Shown here piece by piece: positions 1-6,815 of a stretch of 12,296 nt of DNA (its first letter is position 1; each line of letters starts with the position of its first letter). The stretch is from Bacteroidota bacterium (GTDB lineage: Bacteria > Bacteroidota > Bacteroidia > Flavobacteriales_D > Crocinitomicaceae). The position numbers and the translations under genes are program-made. The notes below the pieces were generated by a model, which saw only the letters and a program-made list of their open reading frames with translations, searched no databases and was not told the DNA's origin. The stretch is from the NCBI GenBank assembly GCA_016866375.1, contig VGMK01000048.1:1-12296 (forward strand). Reading direction: 5' to 3'.

Positions 1-166
1 TTCCAGGTATATTAAAGTCAGGCGTGCCCCAACCTCCCGTAGGATCTGCCCAGGTATGAGTGTAATTCATGACAATATTTTGCGGAGAAACACCAGCAAC
101 TATAACTTGCGCACTTAAAGAGGAAACGGCACACAGAATAAAAACAAAGAGTAATAATTTTTTCAT
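1..166 (-). CDS. Secreted protein, N-terminal fragment (runs off the left edge)
   Basis: Only the first 55 codons are in the window. They begin with a clear signal peptide: MKKLL, a hydrophobic stretch, then SLSA-Q, with likely cleavage after residue 18 or 19. The mature part starts QVIVAGVSPQNIVMNYTHTW and continues with a Gly/Trp/Pro-rich stretch (WADPTGGWGTP). This resembles the start of large secreted flavobacterial proteins that carry a protease-associated domain, but that is a memory-based impression and the diagnostic domains lie outside the window. A -7 promoter element sits 24 bases upstream of the ATG. It lies downstream of pit on the same strand, 75 bases away, but its own promoter suggests a separate transcript. 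The secreted nature is well supported; the function is unknown. Confidence 0.75.
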   Translation of the reverse strand, partial: MKKLLLFVFILCAVSSLSAQVIVAGVSPQNIVMNYTHTWADPTGGWGTPDFNIPG

Positions 167-190
167 AAATAGGTTGTTTTAAAGTTTAAA

Positions 191-198
191 CAAATATA
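191..198 (-). promoter_or_regulatory. -7 promoter element (TATATTTG) of the secreted-protein gene
   Basis: TATATTTG on the minus strand matches the Bacteroidota consensus TAnnTTTG, 24 bases before the ATG at 166. No convincing -33 TTTG at standard spacing is seen; a TTG lies 15 bases upstream, which is rather close. Confidence 0.5.
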
Positions 199-241
199 GT
201 GTTATTTGAATAACAAGCACCTGAGTTATATAAAAATTCAA

Positions 242-1879
242 TTAATTACTCACCAACAGAATTAAGTGATAAAACACTGCTGCAAGGATAGCACTAACAG
301 GGATTGTCAAAATCCAAGCCCAAAGCAAATTGATCGTAACGCCCCAGCGCACAGCACTCAACCTTTTCGTGGCACCAACCCCGATAATTGACCCCGTGAT
401 GGTATGGGTAGTGGAAACAGGAATACCAAATTGAGATACTGTAAAGAGCGTCAAAGCTCCTGCAGTTTCTGCACAAACACCCTCTAAAGGAGTCACTTTT
501 GTAATTTTCGTCCCCATCGTTTTCACAATCTTCCATCCTCCCATTAAGGTTCCGATTCCAATTGCTAAATAACAGGCAAGAACCACCCAATAAGGAGTTG
601 TTTCACGTGTGAATTTTGATTCAATCTTGTACGATTCTTTAAGTTTTCCCTTCTCATCCAAAAAATCTTTAAATACCTCGGCATAAACCCAATGTTTGTT
701 GATTTTTCCTCCTTTGAAAACAAGAGAATCATTTGATAAATCATAAATGCTCGTCTCATCTTTCATTTTTCCGTCTTTCTCAACTCTTTTTGTTTTAGAA
801 TAAATTTCAAACGGTACTAATGCTTCTTTAATATCTACCTTTTTTCCATCTATAATGGCCATATGCGAGTCGTCAACTTTGATTTTTTTACCTTCACTGA
901 CATCAAACAATTTAGTATCGTTGCAAAGCATAAATGGTCTTCCGTAAATTTCACCGTATCGTTGAGGTTTAAACTTTTTCATATTGCCATCCTCTTCGTA
1001 TTTAATTTGAAATATTTCTGAAACTTTGAAAGAATCTGGTAATGCGACGTCAACCTTACCTTCGCGCTCCATGTTGGAATAAACCAATAAGGCCGCACAA
1101 ATAATACCTATTACCTTTTGAGAATCGGCGCCACCGTGCCCAATAGAAAAAGCTGCAGATGATAAAAGTTGTAGCTTTTTGTACATCGACGATTCGCGCA
1201 AGGCACTTTGTCTTTTACCGTATAGCAGTTGGTAGATAATGTAGACGATTAAAAACAAACCAAGTACAATTCCAATGATCCAAATCATTTGAATTTTAAT
1301 TTCAAAGACATCCTTGTAGAACCAAGAGGCAAAAACTGTAATGAAACTCAACAAAGTCGCAAAGAATATTTTTTTGATGAAATTACGTTGTATTGTAACC
1401 AATGCAATAATAAAGGCGATGAGTCCACCAATTATTGGTGCTAAAAAGATGAAGAGCAAGGGTTTCAACACTTCCTCTGTTTTTAACACGCCAAAACCAA
1501 GAAAGCCGAAACCTCCGTCGTTTGCGGCATAAGCCATTGCCGCCCCGGCAAAGCCTCCGATTAAGGTGTGTGAGGAAGAAGAAGGCAACCCAAGTGCCCA
1601 TGTAAATAAATTCCATGCAGTAGCAGCTAACAATCCCGCTAAGATTACCCAAAGGTCAATAGCAGAGGTATTCACTGTTTTTGCAATCGTGTTTCCAACA
1701 CTTAAGTCAAATATGAAAATGGCTACAACATTAAACAATCCGGCCCAAACTACGGCTTGAAAAGGGGTGAGCACCTTTGTTGAAACTACAGTTGCAATAG
1801 AATTTGCTGCATCGTGAAAACCATTCACAAGATCGAAAAGAATGGCGATAATTATTACGGTTATTAATAAAGCAAACAT
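242..1879 (-). CDS. pit: Inorganic phosphate transporter, PiT family
   Basis: Inner-membrane low-affinity phosphate permease of the PiT (PF01384) family, 545 residues. The two inverted family repeats are visible. The first has GFHDAAN at 20-26 and PSSSSHTLIGG at 99-109. The second has GHGGADSQKVIG at about 247-258 and PVSTTHTITG at 487-496. Many hydrophobic segments flank these. Between the membrane segments ending near 269 and resuming near 429 lies an insert of about 160 polar, lysine-rich residues. This is much larger than the loop of E. coli PitA and presumably forms a soluble domain. The gene follows the DUF47 gene by 28 bases with no promoter between, so the two are very likely one operon, the usual pairing for PiT carriers. 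The phosphate role is well supported by family; transport kinetics and coupling ion are not visible. Confidence 0.95.
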   Translation of the reverse strand: MFALLITVIIIAILFDLVNGFHDAANSIATVVSTKVLTPFQAVVWAGLFNVVAIFIFDLSVGNTIAKTVNTSAIDLWVILAGLLAATAWNLFTWALGLPSSSSHTLIGGFAGAAMAYAANDGGFGFLGFGVLKTEEVLKPLLFIFLAPIIGGLIAFIIALVTIQRNFIKKIFFATLLSFITVFASWFYKDVFEIKIQMIWIIGIVLGLFLIVYIIYQLLYGKRQSALRESSMYKKLQLLSSAAFSIGHGGADSQKVIGIICAALLVYSNMEREGKVDVALPDSFKVSEIFQIKYEEDGNMKKFKPQRYGEIYGRPFMLCNDTKLFDVSEGKKIKVDDSHMAIIDGKKVDIKEALVPFEIYSKTKRVEKDGKMKDETSIYDLSNDSLVFKGGKINKHWVYAEVFKDFLDEKGKLKESYKIESKFTRETTPYWVVLACYLAIGIGTLMGGWKIVKTMGTKITKVTPLEGVCAETAGALTLFTVSQFGIPVSTTHTITGSIIGVGATKRLSAVRWGVTINLLWAWILTIPVSAILAAVFYHLILLVSN

Positions 1880-1907
1880 GTGCTCAGTGATTTATAGGTT
1901 AGTTTAC

Positions 1908-2552
1908 TTAAGCGTATTTCACGACGATTGATTCGATGACATTGCCAGCATCTTCACATTTGTCCGTAGCAATCTCCATTACCTGGTAAATCTCTCTTCT
2001 TTTAATGAGTTCCTTAGCATCCACGTCCGATTCAAAGAGACGTTCAATACTCATATCAAAAATATCGTCTGCACTGTTCTCGATGCTGTTGATTTTAATT
2101 ACACATTCAATAATTTTTTGCGTATTTTTCAAGTTGCGTAATTCCATAACGGCTGCTTTTACCGCGATAACCGCATCGTTGATGGCATCAGCTGTTTTTT
2201 GAATTCCTTGGTCGGAAATGGGATCGATTTTGTAGAAGTTTATCTTTTTTGCTGCAGCATAAATATGATCCGCAATATCATCCAAGGCAGAAGCCAAACT
2301 GTGAATATCTTCTCTATCAAACGGCGTAATGAAATTTTTACCGAGTTCCACAAATATAGTGTGCGAGATCTCATCGTTTTTATGCTCGATTCCTTCCATC
2401 TCTGAAATTAATTGAGCACGTTTGTTGAAATCGGGCTCGTGAACGACTTGTTGTAGTTTTTTTGCAATTAACTGCAAATTGTCACTCGCTTCTTCGAAAA
2501 GATTATAAAAAACTCTGTCCTTCGGTAAAAAATAGCTTAAAATTCCTGCCAT
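1908..2552 (-). CDS. DUF47 / PhoU-like accessory protein of the phosphate transporter
   Basis: A 214-residue all-helical protein of the DUF47 (PF01865, TIGR00153) family, related to PhoU. It starts MAGILSYFLPKD. Acidic ExxxD-type motifs that bind metal in PhoU-like folds are present: E56-D60-E61, D91-D92-D95, E158-D162-D163 and D197-E200-D201. There is no signal peptide or membrane segment, so it should be cytoplasmic. It is the first gene of a leftward operon with pit, and members of this family are routinely encoded beside PiT transporters, where they are thought to modulate transport. A -7 promoter element lies 17 bases upstream of the ATG. Length and motifs match the family, so identification is firm, while the molecular function of DUF47 proteins in general remains poorly defined. 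Confidence 0.92.
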   Translation of the reverse strand: MAGILSYFLPKDRVFYNLFEEASDNLQLIAKKLQQVVHEPDFNKRAQLISEMEGIEHKNDEISHTIFVELGKNFITPFDREDIHSLASALDDIADHIYAAAKKINFYKIDPISDQGIQKTADAINDAVIAVKAAVMELRNLKNTQKIIECVIKINSIENSADDIFDMSIERLFESDVDAKELIKRREIYQVMEIATDKCEDAGNVIESIVVKYA

Positions 2553-2569
2553 AATAGATCATTTTGACG

Positions 2570-2577
2570 CAAATGTA
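2570..2577 (-). promoter_or_regulatory. -7 promoter element (TACATTTG) of the DUF47-pit operon
   Basis: TACATTTG on the minus strand fits TAnnTTTG exactly and lies 17 bases before the DUF47 ATG, giving a short leader. No clear -33 TTTG is seen, as expected for an activator-dependent promoter, although that is inference. Confidence 0.55.
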
Positions 2578-2612
2578 ACGGGCTTCTTCGGGTAATAAGA
2601 AGATAGGTGGAT

Positions 2613-2633
2613 TTGTTAACGTAAAGATAACAT
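2613..2633. promoter_or_regulatory. Possible Pho-box-like repeat pair near the DUF47-pit promoter
   Basis: On the plus strand TTAACGT (2616) and ATAACAT (2627) are 11 bases apart. On the minus strand TTATCTT and TTAACAA are likewise 11 bases apart. The minus-strand pair ends about 36 bases upstream of the DUF47 -7 element. The geometry fits a PhoB-type 7-4-7 repeat, but a single pair in AT-rich DNA is weak evidence. Confidence 0.35.
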
Positions 2634-2725
2634 TAGGTTTTATAAATAAAGTTGCTCAATGCTATATCAGACGGAAGAATACGAGTATTTATCCGCAATG
2701 AAAAATTAAACAGTCGTTGTCAATG

Positions 2726-2743
2726 TTAACATAAGATTAAAAA
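2726..2743 (+). promoter_or_regulatory. Upstream Pho-box-like repeat pair
   Basis: TTAACAT (2726-2732), a four-base spacer, then TTAAAAA (2737-2743): two 7-base half-sites at 11-base spacing. The pair is out of phase with the main array downstream by 9 bases. TTAACA is the half-site known for PhoP of Bacillus, so this could be an auxiliary site. Confidence 0.35.
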
Positions 2744-2745
2744 AA

Positions 2746-2796
2746 TTAATAAAAGGTTATCATTTAGTTATTACAATATTAACCAAATGTTAAAAA
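2746..2796 (+). promoter_or_regulatory. Five direct repeats at 11-base spacing: candidate Pho box of the porin gene
   Basis: Half-sites TTAATAA (2746), TTATCAT (2757), TTATTAC (2768), TTAACCA (2779) and TTAAAAA (2790) begin exactly 11 bases apart. Each is seven bases followed by a four-base spacer. The last one ends one base before the -7 element at 2798, so the array covers the place where a -33 element would be, and no good -33 is seen. PhoB-family (OmpR-type) activators bind 7-base direct repeats with 4-base spacers in exactly this position. The downstream gene is an OprO/P-type porin and the divergent operon encodes a phosphate permease. What is seen is the periodicity; Pho control is inferred, and no phoB or phoR is in the window. 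Confidence 0.55.
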
Positions 2797-2797
2797 G

Positions 2798-2805
2798 TAA
2801 TTTTG
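2798..2805 (+). promoter_or_regulatory. -7 promoter element (TAATTTTG) of the porin gene
   Basis: TAATTTTG matches TAnnTTTG and lies 19 bases before the porin ATG at 2825, directly after the 11-base-phased repeat array. Confidence 0.55.
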
Positions 2806-2824
2806 GCAAAAAATATAAATCGAT

Positions 2825-4027
2825 ATGAACAAAATTACATTAATCTGTTTTTTATGCTTTGGAACTATTTCATTCTCTCAAGTTACACAAGTTTCAAAGG
2901 ATTCAACACTGAAAATATCAAAGAAATGGTATGAGAAAATGGCAATTCGAGGCTATACACAAATTCGATATAACGGTCTTTTGCAAACGAATGAGGATTT
3001 GTCATGTGAACAATGTGACAAAAGTTGGGGTGGTGACGGTGGATTCTTCATTCGCAGAATGAGAATTATATTTTTCGGTCAAATTCATCCACGAGTATAT
3101 TTCTACATTCAACCTGATTTTGCAAGCGCTCCCTCTTCATCTTCATTACATTTTACACAATTGCGAGATGCTTATTTTGATGTTGGAATAGATGAAAAGA
3201 ATGAATTTCGTTTTCGAATAGGACAAAGTAAGGTTCCATTTGGTTTTGAAAATATGCAATCTTCGCAAAATCGCTTACCACTTGATCGTGCCGACGCCTT
3301 AAACAGTGCTGTTTCAAATGAGCGCGATTTAGGTGTTTTCTTTTATTGGGCACCTGAAAAAACAAGAAAGCTTTTTTCATCATTAGTTAATGATGGGTTG
3401 AAGGGATCTGGCGATTATGGTGTCTTTGCTTTTGGGGCTTATAATGGTCAAACGGCAAATAGGCCTGAAGTAAATAAAAACAGACACATTGTTTCAAGAA
3501 TTTCTTATCCGTTTCAGGTAAAAAATCAAATTATTGAAACTGGTGTTCAAGCCTATAAAGGGAAGTACACGGTATTAAGTACATCGAGCGGAGTAAAATA
3601 TGCGGCTGATAAATTGTACGATGATGAGCGTGTGGCCGGAACCTTTGTTTTGTACCCAAAACCTTTTGGAATTTTAGCTGAGTACAATATTGGCAAAGGT
3701 CCGGAGTTTGACAAATTTGCTGACTCAATTTCGACTCAGCGTTTAAGTGGTGGGTTTATTACGGCATGCTACAAAATAAATTTCGGAGATCAAACGCTAA
3801 TTCCATTTGTGAGGTATCAACAATACAAAGGGGGCAAAAAGCATGAATTAGATGCAAGAAGCTATCGTGTAGAAGAACTAGAAATTGGAACTGAATGGCA
3901 AATGGGTAAAAACTTTGAACTTGTCTTAATGTACACCATGTCCTCAAGACGTTTTGAAGATTTCGTTAACAAAGATAATTATCAAAGAGGAAATTTACTA
4001 AGAATCCAAGCCCAAATGAACTTTTAA
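2825..4027 (+). CDS. Phosphate-selective porin O/P family outer-membrane protein
   Basis: A 400-residue beta-barrel porin of the OprO/OprP family (PF07396). A signal peptide (MNKITLICFLCFGTISFS) is cleaved before Q19. Family signatures follow: GYTQIRYN at 43-50, GGFFIRRMRI near 72-81, IQPDFA near 95-100, LRDAYFDV near 113-120, GQSKVPFG at 133-140 and the RLPLDRADALNSA...ERDLG stretch near 150-170. The last residue is Phe, the usual end of an outer-membrane barrel protein. A CEQC pair at 61-64 in the early loop is unusual and could form a small disulfide. The gene diverges from the DUF47-pit operon and is preceded by a Pho-box-like array, so phosphate or polyphosphate uptake is the natural reading. 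Specificity cannot be proved from sequence, since many Bacteroidota members of this family are uncharacterised. Its stop overlaps the stop of the convergent exonuclease gene. Confidence 0.9.
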   Translation: MNKITLICFLCFGTISFSQVTQVSKDSTLKISKKWYEKMAIRGYTQIRYNGLLQTNEDLSCEQCDKSWGGDGGFFIRRMRIIFFGQIHPRVYFYIQPDFASAPSSSSLHFTQLRDAYFDVGIDEKNEFRFRIGQSKVPFGFENMQSSQNRLPLDRADALNSAVSNERDLGVFFYWAPEKTRKLFSSLVNDGLKGSGDYGVFAFGAYNGQTANRPEVNKNRHIVSRISYPFQVKNQIIETGVQAYKGKYTVLSTSSGVKYAADKLYDDERVAGTFVLYPKPFGILAEYNIGKGPEFDKFADSISTQRLSGGFITACYKINFGDQTLIPFVRYQQYKGGKKHELDARSYRVEELEIGTEWQMGKNFELVLMYTMSSRRFEDFVNKDNYQRGNLLRIQAQMNF

Positions 4028-4746
4028 CTTGCACTGCTGATGTTTTCATCAGCAACTAAGGCATCTCCTTTCATTTTTAGGAACAGCTGAATTAAAGCGA
4101 CCACATCCTTTTCGCAATAGTGTCGAATTCTGGGAAGATCGTTTTCTTCGTAATACACCCTTGCTACATCCGCGCCGGAAATATCGTCTTTCGGGGTAGG
4201 AATTTGAAACACGTGACACAACAGCGCCAAGGAAGTAAACGCCTTGTAATCGCCAAATTTCCAAAGCTCTAATGTGTCAAGGTGATTAATTTCCCAAGGC
4301 TTTTTTCCTGCAATGTCAAGTATTGCCGGAAGTGCAATGCCATTGATCAACATTCTTCGGCAGATGTATGGGATATCAAATTCCTTGGCATTATGACCAC
4401 AGAGAATGTGAGATGGAGAATTATAATGCTCGTCCAATAAGCGTTTGAATTGGTTCAACAATGTTTCTTCATCGTCATGGGCAAAGGATTTCAATCGAAT
4501 TGTTTTATTGAGGTTGTTCTCTCTGACCATTCCCACCGAAATGCAGACGATTTTTCCGAACTCAGCCAAAATGCCTCCTCGTTCGTTGTAAAGCGTTTCA
4601 AATGATTTTTCCTCGGATTGAGAAAACCTCGTTTTTGCATTAAATAATTCGCGTGTTTTTTCATCTAAATCCTGGTAGCTGTATGTTTGCGGAACAGTTT
4701 CGATGTCGAGAAACAGGATTTTTTCTACTTGTACTTTTGTCAACAT
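4024..4746 (-). CDS. Predicted 3'-5' exonuclease, PolB-exonuclease-like (DEDDy type)
   Basis: A 240-residue cytoplasmic protein of the PF10108 (DNA_pol_B_exo2) type, a stand-alone ribonuclease-H-fold exonuclease. The catalytic motifs are in order: ExoI FLDIETVP with D14 and E16; ExoII GHNAKEFDIPY with N119 and D124; ExoIII HYCEKDV with Y210 and D214, which makes it DEDDy. Family members are common in Bacteroidota, but their physiological substrate (DNA repair or RNA processing) is not settled. It ends convergently with the porin gene: the two stop codons overlap within one TTAA (4024-4027), leaving no room for a terminator between them. Upstream it is separated by 90 bases from the divergent msrC gene. 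Family assignment is confident; the biological role is open. Confidence 0.88.
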   Translation of the reverse strand: MLTKVQVEKILFLDIETVPQTYSYQDLDEKTRELFNAKTRFSQSEEKSFETLYNERGGILAEFGKIVCISVGMVRENNLNKTIRLKSFAHDDEETLLNQFKRLLDEHYNSPSHILCGHNAKEFDIPYICRRMLINGIALPAILDIAGKKPWEINHLDTLELWKFGDYKAFTSLALLCHVFQIPTPKDDISGADVARVYYEENDLPRIRHYCEKDVVALIQLFLKMKGDALVADENISSAS

Positions 4747-4824
4747 ATTTTTCTTATTTAACTTGAATATACGAATTTTTTTTGGTGTTTCAGCACGACA
4801 GAATCAATTTACACGTTTCTGAAC

Positions 4825-4832
4825 TATCTTTG
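4825..4832 (+). promoter_or_regulatory. -7 promoter element (TATCTTTG) of msrC
   Basis: TATCTTTG matches TAnnTTTG and lies only four bases before the ATG at 4837. If it is functional, the transcript would be leaderless or nearly so, since initiation normally falls about 6-8 bases downstream of this element. Confidence 0.5.
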
Positions 4833-4836
4833 TCTC

Positions 4837-5319
4837 ATGGCGGAAGAACTGAGTATTGTAAACGGTTCCAAAACGGAAAAGTATCAACACCTTATCCCAC
4901 AACTTAGCACCTTACTTTCTGGAGAACAGGATCTCGTAGCTAATTTGGCCAACGCTACTGCAGTGCTAAAAGAATCCTTTGGTTTTTTTTGGGTAGGCTT
5001 TTACTTGGTGAAAGGAAATGAATTAGTTCTAGGCCCTTTTCAGGGAACCTTGGCTTGCACGAGGATTCAGAAAGGAAAAGGTGTATGTGGACAATCCTGG
5101 GAGCGTGACGCCGTATTAATCGTTCCAGATGTGGAGGCTTTCCCAGGACATATTGCCTGCAGCTCCTTGTCGAAAAGCGAAATTGTACTTCCAATAAAAA
5201 AGGACAATACTATCGTTGCTGTACTCGACGTTGATAGTGATCGCTTGGCTGACTTTGACGAAATTGATAAACAATATTTAACACAAATTTGCTCTTGGAT
5301 CGGAAATCATTGTTTTTAA
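4837..5319 (+). CDS. msrC: Free methionine-(R)-sulfoxide reductase (GAF domain)
   Basis: A 160-residue single-GAF-domain enzyme that reduces free methionine-R-sulfoxide with thioredoxin as reductant, a cytoplasmic antioxidant function. The family core is clear: FWVGFYLV at about 51-58, LVLGPFQGTLACTRI at 63-77, GKGVCG at 80-85, VPDVEAFPGHIACSS at 96-110, LPI near 118-120 and VLDVDS at 129-134. The three cysteines used in the reaction are all present as C74, C84 and C108, with the same spacing (10 and 24) as in the E. coli enzyme (C84, C94, C118). Length is normal. The start at 4837 is preceded at once by a -7 element. The end overlaps the start of the following lipoprotein gene by about 25-31 bases, suggesting co-transcription and coupled translation. 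Confidence 0.93.
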   Translation: MAEELSIVNGSKTEKYQHLIPQLSTLLSGEQDLVANLANATAVLKESFGFFWVGFYLVKGNELVLGPFQGTLACTRIQKGKGVCGQSWERDAVLIVPDVEAFPGHIACSSLSKSEIVLPIKKDNTIVAVLDVDSDRLADFDEIDKQYLTQICSWIGNHCF

Positions 5320-6815
5320 TCGTTCTTGCATGCGCCCTTTTTGCAGGATGTGCTCAAATCGGCAGCATTTCTGGTGGAAATAAAGATGACATTGCGCCCC
5401 GAATTATAAATTCATCCATTAAACAAAACGAGCGCAATCTCAAGGCACAGGTTTTTACCTTCGAATTTGACGAACGCATTACCCTAAATCCCGCGAAAGA
5501 AAGTGTAGTGCTTGTTCCATCCGATGCAACTGCAGAAACAAGTGTTTCCGGAAAAACATTGACCATCACTTGGGATAAACCTTGGAAGGAAAACACAACC
5601 TACTCTTTATTTATGAATGGAGTTGTAAAAGATTTCCATGAGGGGAATGATTCCTTGTATACCTATATTTTTTCCTCTGGCCCTGATTTAGATTCTTCCA
5701 CAATCAAAGTGAACGTAAATGAAGCATTTAAAAATTCTCCGGCTCAAAAAATAACTGTTGGCTTGTTCGAAAGTATGAGCGAGCAATCCCCACGCTATTT
5801 CGCGCGCACTGATAAGTTCGGAATGGCGAATATAAACGCTATTAAAGCAGGAAATTATGTGCTAAAAGCATTTGAAGACGCCAATAATAACTTGACAATA
5901 GATTCCCTCGAAAAACAAGGATTTGATACAACTTTTCGTGCCATTCTCAAAGGCAGCATCGACAGTGCCAATTTGTATCTTTCAACACCTCGTGGTGCTG
6001 ATAAAATTAAAAATAAAAAGTTCATTCCACCAGGACTGCTTGCCTTACATGTTCCAGTTGGTAAGCAAAACCCAATTCTTTTCAACGGAAAACTTCTGCC
6101 CGAGGATAGAATCTTCAAAGAAAAAGATTCGATGATTCTTGCTGTAGCACCAATTCAAGAGGACAAATTTTTTCTTGTAATTGGAAATGATACCATCAAT
6201 CAATTGGTAAATAAAACAGGCAAAACAACCCCCATACGTTTGGCTTTAAATGCTACCTCAGATGAAAATTCAGATCAGGTCATTTTCGATGCGAACGATT
6301 TTATTAGCACAATTGATCAGGGGAAAAGCCGTGTAATATCAATGCCAGACAGTGCTATAGTTCCTGTTCAAATAAGCTTTTCAAAGCAGCGAATACAATT
6401 AAAAAGCCTTTCCTCGTGGAGTGGTAATTTTTTCTTCGAGTGCGATTCTAACGCTCTTGTGGGATACTCAGGAAACACAAATTCACGGAAATTACGAATG
6501 GCATTTTCCATTAAATCGGAACGTGAATTAGGGGTACTTCACCTAAAAGTATCAAAAGAGGGAAGTTATGTGATGTTCTTAGTGAAAGACGGAAAGTCTT
6601 CAAGGCAGCTTGCATTCAATGGATCGAGTATAACGGTCCCTAGATTATCTCCCGGGAAATACGACATTCAATTAATCCTTGACACCAACCAAAATGGAGA
6701 ATGGGACCCCGTTGACCCAAGAAGAAATATTCAGCCCGAACGGGTATTGTATTTCCCTGAAGCCACCTCCATTCGCGCCAACTGGGAGGTTGAAAAAACA
6801 ATAGAATTAGATTAA
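5289..6815 (+). CDS. Lipoprotein with N-terminal Big_5 (bacterial Ig-like) domain
   Basis: About 508 residues, start uncertain. The open frame reaches back only to 5271 and holds no ATG before the signal peptide, so translation must begin at a TTG (5289 or 5295) inside msrC, or at another rare codon. The TTG at 5295 gives MDRKSLFLIVLACALFAGC. LFAGC is a good lipobox with C21 (counted from 5289) as the lipidated residue, so the protein is anchored in a membrane, probably the outer one. Residues about 36-130 (APRIINSS...FTFEFDERITL...SGKTLTITW...YSLFMNGVVKD) look like a Big_5 domain (PF13205). Two loops, EDANNNLTIDS and DTNQNGEWD, resemble EF-hand calcium loops. Such lipoproteins are common in Bacteroidota and of unknown role, perhaps cell-surface or structural. 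The stop overlaps that of the convergent haemoglobin gene. Confidence 0.85.
   Translation: MLLDRKSLFLIVLACALFAGCAQIGSISGGNKDDIAPRIINSSIKQNERNLKAQVFTFEFDERITLNPAKESVVLVPSDATAETSVSGKTLTITWDKPWKENTTYSLFMNGVVKDFHEGNDSLYTYIFSSGPDLDSSTIKVNVNEAFKNSPAQKITVGLFESMSEQSPRYFARTDKFGMANINAIKAGNYVLKAFEDANNNLTIDSLEKQGFDTTFRAILKGSIDSANLYLSTPRGADKIKNKKFIPPGLLALHVPVGKQNPILFNGKLLPEDRIFKEKDSMILAVAPIQEDKFFLVIGNDTINQLVNKTGKTTPIRLALNATSDENSDQVIFDANDFISTIDQGKSRVISMPDSAIVPVQISFSKQRIQLKSLSSWSGNFFFECDSNALVGYSGNTNSRKLRMAFSIKSERELGVLHLKVSKEGSYVMFLVKDGKSSRQLAFNGSSITVPRLSPGKYDIQLILDTNQNGEWDPVDPRRNIQPERVLYFPEATSIRANWEVEKTIELD

Noticed and set aside
3153..3383. 76-codon minus-strand frame inside the porin gene
   Set aside because: It is antisense to the most conserved porin motifs and has no similarity to a known protein.
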